A stretch of DNA of 64,000 nucleotides from NCBI RefSeq assembly GCF_000234665.1, contig NC_018338.1:1094084-1158083 (forward strand), written 5' to 3'. The position numbers and the translations under genes are program-made. Positions 31,018-42,020 of the stretch are shown piece after piece. Source of the stretch: Leishmania mexicana MHOM/GT/2001/U1103. Taxonomy: Eukaryota; Euglenozoa; Kinetoplastea; Trypanosomatida; Trypanosomatidae. A model generated the notes under the pieces. The model was not told where the DNA came from. It did not search any database and worked only from the letters and a program-made list of their open reading frames with translations. Numbering within the stretch: position 1 is the stretch's first letter; the number at the start of each line of letters is the position of its first letter.

Positions 31018-32697
31018 CTAGGTGGACGATGACGTCATGGCATGAACAGAGACCTCGAACTCGCGTGCGCCCTCCGGCGCTGGCGCATGCGTCGACGGCA
31101 TCTCAATCATCATCTCGTTCGTGATTACAGGGGCCTCGCCTGAGGAGGAATAGTAGCGGTGCTGCAGAATTGCCTGCCCCATGCGGCGACCCGGGTAGTA
31201 GCTGTCATCGTTCTCTTCCGAGATGTCGGAGCCGCACCAGCGGGAGCACAAGCACCTAATGAAGAGGCGTCCAACGCCCAGCGGATGGCCACCAAAGCCG
31301 TGCACGGCGGCTGTGAAGCTGTTGAAGCTCTCCTTACTACCGAAACAGTCCTCGTATTTCTCAATAAACCCGCCACCGTTCTTCTCCTCGTGAACAAGTG
31401 CCTCGTAATGCGTCGGGAACATGTCCCGCTGCCCGCGCACCGCGGCAACGATGAACTCGTTGTCCATCCAGTCATTAGAGTTGGGGGATTCGAGCGCCCT
31501 TTTCACCTCCTCGCTCAGGACTGTGAAGCTTTGTGTGCAAAGCAGCTTCTCAAAGAAAACGCTCTTGCTCCCGAGCACCCTCTTGTCGCGCTCGTACCCG
31601 CGCTTCCCCTTCAGCACAATCTCGCCAAAGAGAGAGGCGTAGTAAGTGAGAAACAAGCTACATAGGTCGCGGACCGTCTGGTCCTTTGGGTGCCGCATCC
31701 GCAGTATAGACAGCCCTGTCCGCAGCGCGCTGAGCTTGCCCGAATGCGGCAGACAATCTCGGGTCTCGTTCTGGTAATCGACGCGCTCGCAGACGCCGCC
31801 GGGGCCGAGGTGGACCGCCACTACCGAGTCGAGTGGTACACGCGCCACTTGCGGTAACTGAGACGTAAGGATACCGACCAAGTACGGCGGAGGCGCGGCC
31901 AGCACGTCAAGCAGCGAGGTGGGAAGGATTGGAATAAGAATGTGCATCCAGTCAAACGGGGCGACTAGCGCCTGCAACGACATGACGACATTCGACACAA
32001 TGGAGAAGTTTGGGCCCACGATGATGATGTGCTTCTCCAACATCAAGTCAGCCAACACGGAAAAGAGATCGTCCATGTTGGGAAAGATGAAGAGCATATC
32101 GAGCGGCGCCGTGTCGATGAACGAGCAGAGGCGATCATAGGGGCGATTAAAAGTCAGACCAAGGTCGAGCGGGGTGTTGAACATGCCTCCCGACGGCGGC
32201 GTGGGGCACTTGCATAGAGCCTTCACGAGTTTCTGTCCTCCCTCGTGCCCGTTTGTGACGAAAAGATAGGCGAGTCGATAAAAGAAGTTGCACCACGGAT
32301 ATGGAGAGATGGTCACAACCGCCTCACCATTCACAAAAGCCGTCGTGTGGCCATATTCGCGAACGCCTTTGATATCCGTCAGCACAAATGTGTAGCTAAG
32401 CTGGTCGACCGTGTACGAGGTGCCGGCGTTTGCCATCGCAAACTTGCCCAAATTCGGGTACCTCAGTAGAGACGTCGCCGGCGTGTACGGGTAGGACCAG
32501 GAAATCTTTACCACCTCCTCCCCGCTCGCGTGCCGCTCCAGCCGCATTAAGAAGAAGCAGTTGATGCAGCTGTGCTCGTTGCCCTTGTTGTAGAAGATTT
32601 GTGACTTGGAGGTGAAGGCGGTCTCCTCCTTGCGGTATCTCACGAAGGACTCATTCACCTCGTGGAATTGGGAGCTGTCGTCGATAACAGTTCCCAT
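31018..32697 (-). CDS. DENN-domain protein, putative Rab guanine-nucleotide exchange factor
   Basis: A 559-residue protein built almost entirely of a tripartite DENN module. The upstream part (about 15-160) contains FFLMRLERHASGEE and the sandwich strands around YTFVLTDIKGVREYGHTTAF. The central DENN core (about 195-330) has the hallmark stretches EKHIIIVGPNFSIVSNVVMS and FDWMHILIPILPTSLLDVLA followed by APPPYLVGI. The C-terminal 200 residues would form the downstream part. Known DENN proteins activate Rab GTPases in membrane traffic. The ATG at 32697 is supported by a splice-acceptor-like AG 29 bases upstream after an uninterrupted pyrimidine tract. The target Rab is unknown. Confidence 0.88.
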   Translation of the reverse strand: MGTVIDDSSQFHEVNESFVRYRKEETAFTSKSQIFYNKGNEHSCINCFFLMRLERHASGEEVVKISWSYPYTPATSLLRYPNLGKFAMANAGTSYTVDQLSYTFVLTDIKGVREYGHTTAFVNGEAVVTISPYPWCNFFYRLAYLFVTNGHEGGQKLVKALCKCPTPPSGGMFNTPLDLGLTFNRPYDRLCSFIDTAPLDMLFIFPNMDDLFSVLADLMLEKHIIIVGPNFSIVSNVVMSLQALVAPFDWMHILIPILPTSLLDVLAAPPPYLVGILTSQLPQVARVPLDSVVAVHLGPGGVCERVDYQNETRDCLPHSGKLSALRTGLSILRMRHPKDQTVRDLCSLFLTYYASLFGEIVLKGKRGYERDKRVLGSKSVFFEKLLCTQSFTVLSEEVKRALESPNSNDWMDNEFIVAAVRGQRDMFPTHYEALVHEEKNGGGFIEKYEDCFGSKESFNSFTAAVHGFGGHPLGVGRLFIRCLCSRWCGSDISEENDDSYYPGRRMGQAILQHRYYSSSGEAPVITNEMMIEMPSTHAPAPEGAREFEVSVHAMTSSST

Positions 32698-33938
32698 GGC
32701 TTCGCTTCTAGAAAATTAGTGACAGCTGCAAACCAAAAAAAAAGGAGAAAGGGAAGAGAAGAGCCACAAGCACATCCGACAGGGGTGGAGTTTCGCTCCA
32801 CAAAGTCCCTTGATAACAGATTTTGGAAGGCACGGCACGGGCCACCGTCAAAAACAAAAACTTAAAGCAGGGTGTGTGGGGGGGCGGGAGAACTGCTTCT
32901 TTGGCCTTTCCCATGGAGTCGTAGCCCCCATGCGCACTCAACGGCGATGAAAGGTGCTCCCCTATTTTACAGTGCGGCACTGTCGCGAGAAGCCACTCCT
33001 CAGAAAAACAAAGGCGGTAAAGACGAGAAGAGGACACACAGAAACAAAAGGCAGTGGCCAGCGGTGTAACGACAAGGCGGTTGCACGTCGCCACTGGAAA
33101 CGCGTATGTTGCGGAGGATGCCCTTTTCCACCGTGAGCGATTCGCTCGCCGCTTGTGCCTCCCTCACACCTGTTGCCCTTCTCGGTTCGCAGCCCCGCTT
33201 TGTTTGTGCTCTCCGTGATGGCAGATGCTTCTGTATCAATTCTATTGTCGTCTTATGTCGTTCATGAAGGAAAAAAAAACAAGATAAGCCCACATCGCCC
33301 AAGGACACGTACATTTTTTTTTTCGTGCAGAAATGGTGAAGGGGGAGGGGGAGGAGGTGGGTGGGTGGATATGGATGAAAGGCAGAGGCGAAAGGACAGA
33401 GAGCCACCGTAAGCGATACAAGCGCACGGGATCGTGGCTTACTTCAGTGCCACGTTGACATGGAATGTTTTTTTTTGCTGTTGGTACCAGAAGAAACCGA
33501 TGACAAGCAGCGCATGTGCCCATAAAGGGGAGAGGACGCGCACCATTTTCTTCCTCTCTACTCGAGGTGTTCACGGAGCGGGGTGAAGGGAATGGAAGAG
33601 GGCGCGGTGGCAAAACCATCGTCCGTGCCGACAGCTCTGCATAGTGCGCTTTGTTTTCGGTGTAGAGGGTGATGATACGTAGAGGATCACAACAACACGC
33701 CGACACAGGCGTCACCGTTTCAACAGTCAGAGGCAAACCAGAGGACCTGTGAACAGGCTCACGGGAAGATGCATGTTTCAGAGCGCCTCCGCTAGCTTGA
33801 GGGAGGCGAGGAGAAGGGAGGACGGGGGAGGGGAGTCTTACCGTGACAAGCTTCTCTCTTCCCTTTCTCACCCTCACCAGCCTTTCCACACACAGGCAGA
33901 CAGACAACCGCTGACGCACATGCTACGCTTGACGGAGG
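32698..33938. other. Intergenic spacer
   Basis: Includes the DENN splice signal and the presumed 3' UTR of the TPR gene. T-rich and A-rich homopolymers occur near 33268, 33314 and 33469, with a G-rich tract near 33340-33370. No gene is seen. Confidence 0.5.
32726..32727 (-). promoter_or_regulatory. Candidate spliced-leader acceptor AG for the DENN gene
   Basis: On the minus strand a C/T tract at about 32733-32760, ending in nine T's, GGTTTG and CAG, lies 29 bases before the ATG. Confidence 0.7.
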
Positions 33939-35081
33939 TCACTTCGCCGGAAGCGCTTCTTGGGCTGCGTCCTTGCTTGCCGATGAAGACGAGGACGATG
34001 ACGGGAGCGCAAGCTTGAGCCCCTTTTGAATGGCCTCGATCTGGGCCTCGAGCTGCGTGTTCATGGGGTGGTCCTCGCGCCCCTGCTCGAGCAGCGCCAC
34101 CGCCTCCTCCGGACGGTTCAGCTTGCGCAGGGCGTAGGCGCCATGAAGGTAACCCTGTATATTGCCAGAGGCTTCGACCGCCAACTTTGCGCACTCGGCC
34201 GCCTCGACAAACTTCTTCTGACGCACGAGCAAACCTGCCTTCAGTGCCAGCAGCCCGCCGAGACGCGATGCCTCTTTGGCGTGGGCGATTCCAGCATCGA
34301 CGCAGCGCACAGCGTTACGCATGTCGCCGCAGTGCAGGTTTGCCATGGCCATGCCAGCAGCCACTTTAACGAACATTGTGATATCCATCGGCTCATATTC
34401 GTCTTTGGAAGCCATAATCACACTGTCTGCACGCGGCTGCGATGACGAGGACGCCTTGCCGTCGCCAGGGGTCTGGCCACCTGGTACAGTGGACGCCGCC
34501 TCTCCTGACGCCACCGTGCTACCGACAACCTGCGCATCTGACGTGGCTTCGTGCTCCACCGCTGCTACCGAAGGTGCTGCCTGGGGCACATGGACCTCCG
34601 GCGCGGCAGGCGCGTAGGCAGCTGTTCTAGCAGAGCAGCCATTGCGCTCCACTTCTTCAACCATGGCACGGAAGTTGTCTGGAAAACTGGACACGAGCTC
34701 ATGTACCTGCTCACCAGCCGATAGCGATGAGGAGTTGGGGTACAACAAGTAACTCAGGGGCCGCTGCGCAATCACGTCCTTTACCCCGTATTGGAGCAAC
34801 AGCTTGTTGAGGTGTGGTGCGATACTCGGCGTGGGGCTCTTGCTGTCAATCTCCTGCAGGATCTTGTTGCCGAGCTCGACAATAATATCGCGCGACGTGC
34901 TCTCCTCCAGCACCGCGCGCTGCTGCTCGAGACTCTCTTCCAGCACCTCTGGCACGTACTCCTTCACCCGCTCATCACGCGTCTGGGGCTTGCTCCACAG
35001 ACTCGTGAAAAAGTCCGTTTTATTCACTCCCAAATTCAGCGACGGGAGAAGCGCTGCGAGCGTCCTGCTGGCTTTGAACAT
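33939..35081 (-). CDS. Tetratricopeptide-repeat protein
   Basis: A 380-residue protein. The N-terminal 150 residues are helical without a recognised family (TDFFTSLWSKPQTRDERVKE; LLYPNSSSLSAGEQVHELVS). A low-complexity A/S/P/G linker spans about 160-225. From about 233 to 355 the pattern AAGMAMANLHCGDMRNAVRC, LLALKAGLLVRQKKFVEAAE and GAYALRKLNRPEEAVALLEQ shows three or more TPR-type helical hairpins, which usually act as protein-docking surfaces. The chain ends in a poly-serine stretch and an alanine-rich tail. The short N-terminus MFKASRTLAALLPSL could be a mitochondrial or hydrophobic leader. No specific partner can be named. Confidence 0.82.
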   Translation of the reverse strand: MFKASRTLAALLPSLNLGVNKTDFFTSLWSKPQTRDERVKEYVPEVLEESLEQQRAVLEESTSRDIIVELGNKILQEIDSKSPTPSIAPHLNKLLLQYGVKDVIAQRPLSYLLYPNSSSLSAGEQVHELVSSFPDNFRAMVEEVERNGCSARTAAYAPAAPEVHVPQAAPSVAAVEHEATSDAQVVGSTVASGEAASTVPGGQTPGDGKASSSSQPRADSVIMASKDEYEPMDITMFVKVAAGMAMANLHCGDMRNAVRCVDAGIAHAKEASRLGGLLALKAGLLVRQKKFVEAAECAKLAVEASGNIQGYLHGAYALRKLNRPEEAVALLEQGREDHPMNTQLEAQIEAIQKGLKLALPSSSSSSSASKDAAQEALPAK

Positions 35082-35884
35082 GATGATGGTTCCCGGTCCT
35101 CCAGTGCATTACTACGCTCTGTCTGTCTTGTGTGTGTGTGTGTGTGTGGGTGGGTGCGTTTGTTGGGAGAAGAAAGATATGGCAAGCAGAAATTCAGCAA
35201 AGGGTGCGCTCAAGTCGGGGAGTCAACATGTGCCTCATACTCACACGCTATTGAGTATCCCCCGTTTGCCCTCGTCCAGCTCTCCGAGTCGCTGTCGAGA
35301 AAGCTGCAGTGGCAGAATTGAGGTAATGAACAAAGAGCCGTGCCCGCCGGTATCACTAGGGTGAAGAACACTGTGTCCTGGCTGCGCGCAAGCAGGGGCG
35401 CAAAAGGCGATATCCGTTACGTTCTTGCGACTGTGTCCGCTCTCGCACAAAATACTCCTTCTTTTGCAGAGCTACGGAGAGGGGGGAGAGGGGCGCTACT
35501 GCCTGGCAGTTGTTGTTGTTTTCTTCTGCGTTTCGCTTGATTCGTGAAGCACGCGAGCAGCCGTGCAATTGTGACTACCAACGCGCCTCCATCTCTAACT
35601 ACGCCACGCGGTAGAGGCGCCCTCACAGACGCAGGCGCACACGTGTGTTGCTCTCAGTCACTGCTGGCAGAGAGTCCGCGGTTCGAGGGCGCTTCATGTC
35701 GTCAGCTCACTGGAGCACTCAGCGTTTTCTTTTTTTTTGCGAACGACCTCGACCGTCATCGGCGTCTTGTGAGGTCTCACTGGGCTCAGTCACCGCCCTT
35801 TCCCTGCGCTTCGATGTGACGCCTCACGACACCGTCGATGAGCGCGTCCGCGGGAATGCGTGCAGGCAGTAGCTGCGCGAGTAC
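35082..35884. other. Intergenic spacer with a GT microsatellite
   Basis: A GT repeat lies at about 35129-35148, just upstream of the TPR gene. A T run lies near 35731-35740. No coding frame is supported. Confidence 0.5.
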
Positions 35885-36343
35885 TCAGATCGCCCACTTA
35901 ACACTTTCTTCCACCGAGAACGGNNNNNNNNNNNNNNNNNNNNNNNNNNNNNNNNNNNNNNNNNNNNNNNNNNNNNNNNNNNNNNNNNNNNNNNNNNNNN
36001 NNNNNNNNNNNNNNNNNNNNNNNCTGACACGCGAGCCGCTCCGTTTCCGTCTTGAACCATCTGATGGCACACCTCTCGATGCCCCAAGTGCAGCGAGCAG
36101 CGCCTTGTGTGGCTGCTGTTTTCTGACTTCCAAGCGGGACGTCTCCGTGATGCCGGGGAGGATTTGATCCTGATCGACTTGGCGCCACACAGCTGCCGCG
36201 CGGGCAATGAAAAGAAAAGTGTGCAGCACATAAAATGGGCTGGAGACACCTGCAGCGACGCAGCTCAACGCGTCATCCTCGTGCATGACTTTCTTCTGCG
36301 AGGGGCGAGATATGGAGGCCGGCGTGGCTGGGTGCTGTCTCAT
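35885..36343 (-). CDS. Short open frame of unknown function running into an assembly gap
   Basis: An ATG at 36343 opens a frame with GC-rich third positions (MRQHPATPASISRPSQ, then DDALSCVAAGVSSPFYVLHT and VDQDQILPGITETSRLEVRK) that runs into the N gap at 36023. The frame on the far side depends on the true gap length and is not reliable. This may be a small gene, or the tail of the broken gene immediately above it. No family is recognised. Confidence 0.25.
   Translation of the reverse strand: MRQHPATPASISRPSQKKVMHEDDALSCVAAGVSSPFYVLHTFLFIARAAAVWRQVDQDQILPGITETSRLEVRKQQPHKALLAALGASRGVPSDGSRRKRSGSRVXXXXXXXXXXXXXXXXXXXXXXXXXXXXXXXXXXPFSVEESVKWAI
35924..36023. other. Assembly gap of 100 N
   Basis: Exactly 100 undefined bases, probably a placeholder length. 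Unlike the first gap, I see no duplicated flanks. Confidence 0.99.
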
Positions 36344-36407
36344 GCATCGTGCAAAGAATGACGCCGGAGCGCGGCCTTATGTGGACCTTCTAGTGCCCAA
36401 GAGATAG

Positions 36408-37074
36408 TCAGGAAGTATCAGAAAGCCATGCAAAGGCAGAGAAGCGCGAGAGGATGGAGGTGCGGCACGGCTGCCGCCGGTGGCGACACGTTCCTGTGCG
36501 CTTGCCCTCATCATCTGCTCGGGGCTGCAGGTGATTTGCAGCTGTGACGACGACTGCATCCTCCATCCTGTGATTCACCGGCACACACAACCTTGACTTG
36601 TCGGGCTTGCCGTGCAGCAAGACCGCCGGCCACCGAGCCGTCGCCCGAGTGGCTGCAGGGCCATCGCACATGCGCAACGACGACCCCGAGGTCAGGAATC
36701 ATCCCTCGCAAGTGGCACCACGGAGCAAGTTGCTCGGAACTGCTGTGGCAGACGTCGAACAGCGTTAGCAGGTGCGAGTCGTCGTCGGGGACCGAGGGGG
36801 CAGCGCTCGCGGACGGTTTTGTCGCCACCTTGGAGGCTCGTGTACCGTCGACGACGTTGTTCACCTTTGAATTCATCCAGTGCTTCAGCAGCAGCAGCTC
36901 CACCGCGTACACCTCCACTCGCAATCACGAACACCTCGACGAAGAAATCGGCAGAGAGAAGGAGGACCCGAGAAGTGCACGTGCGGAAAACCTTTGCGCC
37001 GAGTAAGAAGGCGTCCACACGATGCATACTTCGTGAGAAAACGTCGAGCTGCGGCACGAGCGAGCAGGTGATGT
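36408..37074 (-). pseudogene. Broken gene of unknown family
   Basis: Three minus-strand segments with GC-rich third positions follow one another in different frames. About 37072-36926 reads CDITCSLVPQLDVFSRSMHR and then VDAFLLGAKVFRTC. About 36924-36600 reads RVEVYAVELLLLKHWMNSKV, VNNVVDGTRASKVATKPSAS and LAPWCHLRGMIPDLGVVVAH. About 36640-36408 reads LLHGKPDKSRLCVPVNHRME and DAVVVTAANHLQPRADDEG. A TGA closes the second frame just upstream of its start and a TAG closes the first, so no intact product is possible. I read this as one decayed gene with at least two frameshifts. Assembly error near the gaps is an alternative cause. The family is not recognised. Confidence 0.4.
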
Positions 37075-37637
37075 CGCATCTCTACCGCTTTTGTCGACCC
37101 TTCACACGGACGCCATCGCCTGTCGTGACACTGCGGCACAGCGCAGAACTCGATATGGGTGCCTCTGTCCTCCCCACCCCTCTCCCCTTTGTCAGAGGAC
37201 GGGGTACGACGCGAACCAGAGAGGAAACTTGGTAAGAGGGAAGAGGTCCGGGGCCAGGAAAAGGAGGTAGTCCTCCATAAGGCAGAGATATTCGATGGCG
37301 CCTGCAGAGCGCTGCGCTACAGCATTGCGGGCAGTTGAGCAGGCTTTTCAAAGACAGAGGAGGAACGTAATGAAGCAAAATCCCTGTGTAGTGCGAGGCA
37401 GGAGGTAGAGCACTAGCACCCTTTCCCTCTCCGCAGACGACCACACCAAGACGATGTCTCGGAAAAGGAAAGCCACAGCTCCAGTTCGCACCTCAGAAGG
37501 GGAAGGCATGACCGCAGAGGTGGGAGGGGGAGAAGGCGGCCGGGACACCACCCAGCTCCTCCCGTCGCTGGGTCTGTCATTCTCACATATCCCCTCCCCC
37601 CCCTCCCTATGATTCGGCTACATGTGGGCAAACCGCA

Positions 37638-37686
37638 NNNNNNNNNNNNNNNNNNNNNNNNNNNNNNNNNNNNNNNNNNNNNNNNN
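37638..37686. other. Assembly gap of 49 N
   Basis: 49 undefined bases. The non-round size suggests an estimated gap rather than a fixed placeholder. Confidence 0.99.
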
Positions 37687-37976
37687 CGCGTTAAAAACGA
37701 TGACAGAAATTGAAATGCAGCGATGGGTTACACGGTTGGCTGTCACAGACGTGACGAGCAATGAGGACGCGAGAAACGGCGCCCCTGACACACACAGAGC
37801 ACGATTGCGTCCGAGCGGACGCGCAGCCAAACACGCACGTGCACACAGATGCAGCCGGTGTGTTAGGGGTGGCGAAGGGGAACGGAATCGCGCGCAGCAA
37901 AGAAGTTCATGAAAGCGGAGAAGAGAAACCGGTGCACGGCAGCACCGGTCGGGAACGGTAGACATAAGCCAAGTGT

Positions 37977-38008
37977 CTCACACACTCACACACTCACACA
38001 CTCACACA
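37977..38008. repeat. Tandem repeat, 4 x 8 bp (CTCACACA)
   Basis: Four perfect copies of CTCACACA in the presumed 3' UTR of the DnaJ gene. Confidence 0.9.
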
Positions 38009-38175
38009 GACAAGCCATTCCGCCGTTAGCCCGTTACTCTTCGAGTGGAGAGCACCATCGGTATGCTGTTGCTTTTCTCAGCCTCACTCACTCACTGCCA
38101 TCCTCCCTTCTTCGCTGGTCTCGAGACGGAGGACCCTCTGAGAGACTTGTGCAAAAAAGGGAAATCAAAAGGTCG

Positions 38176-39615
38176 CTACTGCGTTGCACACTCCACCTGC
38201 TGCGCGCCACTACCATGCGTACTTCCCGCCGAGCGGCGAGAGCTGCCACCGCCGCCGCCGCCGCCGTAGCCACCACTCTCTTGGGAGGACCACAGGCTAC
38301 GCTTCTGCTCTTCCAGCTGCTCGCGAGACTCGCGCAGCACCCGTGCCCTCACAGTGTTGCCGGGCGACGCGTCAGCGTCTTTCCCGGGCGTGCCAAACGC
38401 CTTCTTGATGTGTGCCTTCTGCTCATCGCTCAGCTTGTTGGGCATCTTGAGGTGGGTGAAGATATAGACATCACCGCGCTCCCCGGAGGTGCCAGGCAAG
38501 CCCTCTCCAGTTATCTTGATCACCCCTTCTGGCTTCAAAATTTGATCGGCCGATGTCTCCACGTTGACGGTGCGGCCGTCGAGCAACTTCAGCGGCATGT
38601 GCAGCCCCAGAAGCGCCTCCTGCAGCGTCACCTCCTTGTTAACAATGAGGTCGTTGCCGCGACGCTGAAAGACACGGTGGGGACTTAGCTCGACGTGCAA
38701 GTGCATGTCTGCTGGCGGCGCGCCAGGGATCGTGCCGCCCTCGCCGCGCACTACAAGTGTCACATTCGACGGCACCCCGGCTGGGATGTCAATGGTGACG
38801 TCCTGCGATACGGTGCGGTAGCCCTTGCCGTGACACTTGTGGCATTGATCCTCCGGCTTCGCCACTGTGCCGGTGCCGCGGCACCGCGGGCACTCGGAGA
38901 TCGTCTGCTGCACCATGCCGGGGCCCATCCGGTGCTGTTGCACAACGTGCCCGGACCCGTTGCACTGGGTGCACTTAGGTTTCTCGGTCTTGCTTTTGGT
39001 ACCGAAGCCAGTGCAATCCGAGCACACCTGCGGGCGGTTCACGCGCATCGTCTTGGTCACGCCCTTGTACACGTCCTCCAGCGTCAACCGCGTCCGCACC
39101 TCCAACGGCTGGAGTGTGGGCGTACCCTGGCGGCCACCGGGGCCGCCGCCGAACATATCGCCAAACCCGCCCATCCCACCCATTCCGCCGCGGAAAAACT
39201 CGGCAAAGATGTCCTCAGCGGAGCGGCCACCTGCGCCGAAGCCACCCATGCCTGCGCCGCCCATGTTCGGGTTCGTGGCCGCCTCGGATCCGTACTGGTC
39301 GTACACCTTCCTCTTGTCGGGGTTACTAAGCACCTCGTAGGCCTCGGCCACCTCTGCAAATTCCTCCTTGTTACCGCCCTGGTCCGGGTGGGTCTCTAAC
39401 GCGCGCTTCCGATAAGCTTTCTTAATGTCCTTCAAGTCGGAGTTTCGATCGACGCCGAGCATCTTGTAGTAGTCTTTGTTGCCGCTCGAGTACGAACGGA
39501 CGGGGGTGGTGGAAGAACAGAAGGTGCTGGGGGCACCAGGTGCGCCGGAAAGGGACGCCCCCGCACTCCAGGCGCAAGCTCTGCGCGCAGTCAACGCGGA
39601 GAGATGGCGGAACAT
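38176..39615 (-). CDS. Type I (DnaJ/Mdj1-like) Hsp40 co-chaperone, mitochondrial
   Basis: A 479-residue protein with the full type I J-protein layout. The N-terminus (MFRHLSALTARRACAW) is basic and typical of a mitochondrial presequence. The J domain spans about 47-112 with the HPD motif at about 76-78. A G/F- and G/M-rich region covers about 118-170. Four CxxCxGxG zinc modules (CSDCTGFG, CTQCNGSG, CPRCRGTG, CHKCHGKG) lie at about 198-268. Two substrate-binding beta domains follow, including IPAGVPSNVTLVVRGEG. Known members stimulate the ATPase of mitochondrial Hsp70 and hand it unfolded clients. The tail adds an unusual G- and S-rich stretch. The frame extends upstream only to a TTG; the ATG at 39615 follows a splice-acceptor-like AG by 16 bases. 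Confidence 0.93.
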   Translation of the reverse strand: MFRHLSALTARRACAWSAGASLSGAPGAPSTFCSSTTPVRSYSSGNKDYYKMLGVDRNSDLKDIKKAYRKRALETHPDQGGNKEEFAEVAEAYEVLSNPDKRKVYDQYGSEAATNPNMGGAGMGGFGAGGRSAEDIFAEFFRGGMGGMGGFGDMFGGGPGGRQGTPTLQPLEVRTRLTLEDVYKGVTKTMRVNRPQVCSDCTGFGTKSKTEKPKCTQCNGSGHVVQQHRMGPGMVQQTISECPRCRGTGTVAKPEDQCHKCHGKGYRTVSQDVTIDIPAGVPSNVTLVVRGEGGTIPGAPPADMHLHVELSPHRVFQRRGNDLIVNKEVTLQEALLGLHMPLKLLDGRTVNVETSADQILKPEGVIKITGEGLPGTSGERGDVYIFTHLKMPNKLSDEQKAHIKKAFGTPGKDADASPGNTVRARVLRESREQLEEQKRSLWSSQESGGYGGGGGGGSSRRSAGSTHGSGAQQVECATQ

Positions 39616-42020
39616 GACCAACGTCAAGGCTCTGTGGAAATCCAAAAAGAGATCGCGACGCGAGAACGTACACGTCGGCGTGTTTCTAAGCGACCGTGCA
39701 ACGGGTCAAAACAGCGAGGAAGGCGGAATAAAATAGACGGTGATGTGAATCCTGTGAAAGGCGAGAATGTCACATGCGAGAAGCGACCACGACTCAGAAG
39801 CGCGCCGCCGTCTGTCCTCCCCTCCTCCCCTTTGTTGGGTGGTCACCTTTGGTATCTGTCGGTCGGGAACCACCACGCGTCTCACCACTATGTTGCCTTT
39901 CAGTCCCGGCAATATCTGCACCGTAGAATGTTGCCGTATGCTCCTCCTCTTACCAGAAAAACAAAAGACGAAAAAAAAAAACAGACTTGGCCGTCACATG
40001 CAGCTCACACCCACACACCCACCCACACACGTGCAGGAAACAAAAAGAACACGAAAACACGCTTAGGGTCACACTAACAATATCGAAAGGACAAAGGAAC
40101 GGTGTGAGGCGAGACAGATAGAGAAGGAGGGAGGAACGGACAAAGGAGGGGGAAGGAGGCAAAATCGAGATGAGACGAGAAATGAGGAGGTCTCTGTCTC
40201 TGTCTCTCTCTGTGTGTCTGTGGCGGGGGGGGGGGAGAGACGACTTTGTCCAACGAGCAAATGAGCAAAGGACGCACAAGGGCAAAGATGTCGGCGTGAA
40301 GACCGCTGCCGTGGCTGCTGTTGCGGATGTGCTTGCGGGTTGCGCGCAATGGGGACGCTAACACACAAAAACCCCACTGGTGCGTGTGCGGTGTGACCTG
40401 TTGCCGAATGTGGCTGTGCGTGTGTCTATGTGTGCGCGCGTACGTGTGAGTGACGCTTCAATCGCTGAGGACGTGGGGGTAAGAGGGAGAAAGGGGAGAA
40501 ACGAACAACAAACAAAAAAGGCCCTTTTTACTGCGGCTGTTTTCTTTCGTGCCGTGCGGTGAAATCATCGAGCGACACTCGGCGACGCAATATGGAGAGA
40601 GTCGAATGTAGAGTGGTAGAGACGGGGAAGAGGATTCAGAGATGGTGCACAGGAGTTTCATGTCCGATGCAGGGTGACGCAGGCATCCGGTTCGGCGTGC
40701 TTTGATTTTCTTTCCTCTGTTCTGTTTCGCGATACCAGAAGAAAGGCGTTTTTTTTCTGTTTTCGCACATCGCGGCAGGTAGTCTGCTGCACATAACACG
40801 TGAGAGTGCACGGCAAAGCTTTCGCAGTACACAAGCAGTAGCGGTCCAACAAAAGATGCTTCTCACATTGAGCTGGTTGCTCACATGTCATAGAGAGATC
40901 TACAGTTGTTTCATATCCTCCACATCCACTTTCCGAACCAACTCACTATCGGCGACCAGAGCACAAGCGTGCCCACACAAGTTGTGCGAGGTGTAAGTGG
41001 GAGTCAACAGGGGGAAAAGGTTACACTGTGCAGACCAACAGCAGCAAGCAGAGGGCTGGGCAGCTTCACGAGAGATACGGAGACCAGAAAGTGCGTTGCT
41101 CCGCCTCACCTCTTTGTAAGTGGTGAGAGAGGTGCGGGAGGGAGGAGGGAAACGTTTCTACCCTCCATCCGACCCCAGGGACAGATTCACACAGACTCGC
41201 GTTGACACGATCAACCCTCCCCACCGTCCTGCTGCTGTTTGGTTTGAGCAGAAGAGAACCATCTAATTTTCTTTTTTTTTGCTGGAACGCCTATGTGGAT
41301 GTGCGACAAGTGAGTACGAAAAAGAAGCGCAGGCATGAGGTCGGCGTATAGATGACCATCTCCCTTCTTTACAGGAACCACACCAACCCTCGCACCCTGT
41401 GTACCATCACCCTGATCATACACCCCTCGGCCCAAAAGTGCAAGATGGGAGGAAAAGACAAACTGAAAAAGTGCATGCTCGAGGTTGCCAGAGTGGAAGA
41501 AGACTCCCCGAGCGTGTTGAGAGGATGGAAAGCGTGGGGGGGAGGGAGAACCGAGAGGATAAACGAGATGGGGTGGAACGAACGCCCTTGACGGCGCTCA
41601 CCGTGGTCCACGCACCGCTCAAGGCCATCTGCGCGTCCGCCATCAACCACCATCGCCCTTCCTTTCCCTTCTCCTCGGGGCTTTGTCCCCGTGGCAGGTT
41701 GACTTCCTTCTGTGCCAGAATGAGACAGGTCAAACACAGTCAAACACGTTATACAAACAAGGATAAAAAAAGAAAAGCAGGCCGGCGGTGGTGATCACAG
41801 CCAGTCATCACGAGCAGATCGAGCTTGAACGGAGTTCATCTGCGACATCGTATTACGGCGGGAGGGGGATCGTACCGAAATACACCAAAGAACGCATCCT
41901 GGACGGAGTACGCGCTCAGCTTCTCTAAAAAAAGCTGGCACGCGCTCCCCCCTCCACACACACACACACCTGCTGGCTTGCGTCTTGCAACGATGCGACT
42001 CTTTCTCTCTCGGAGGCAGC
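39616..42020. other. Intergenic spacer
   Basis: 2.4 kb with no supported gene. CA-rich sequence lies near 40008-40032, a CT/GT run followed by a 12-base G run near 40193-40237, and T runs near 40749 and 41270. It comprises the DnaJ 5' region and the presumed 3' UTR of the exonuclease gene. Confidence 0.5.
39632..39633 (-). promoter_or_regulatory. Candidate spliced-leader acceptor AG for the DnaJ gene
   Basis: Minus-strand CTCTTTTTGGATTTCCACAG ends here, 16 bases before the ATG. Confidence 0.6.

Larger units (their letters stand above)
37075..38175. other. Intergenic spacer containing a gap and a tandem repeat
   Basis: Non-coding apart from possible upstream remnants of the broken gene (frame around 37139-37075). 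It holds the 49-N gap and an eight-base tandem repeat, and the presumed 3' UTR of the DnaJ gene. Confidence 0.45.
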
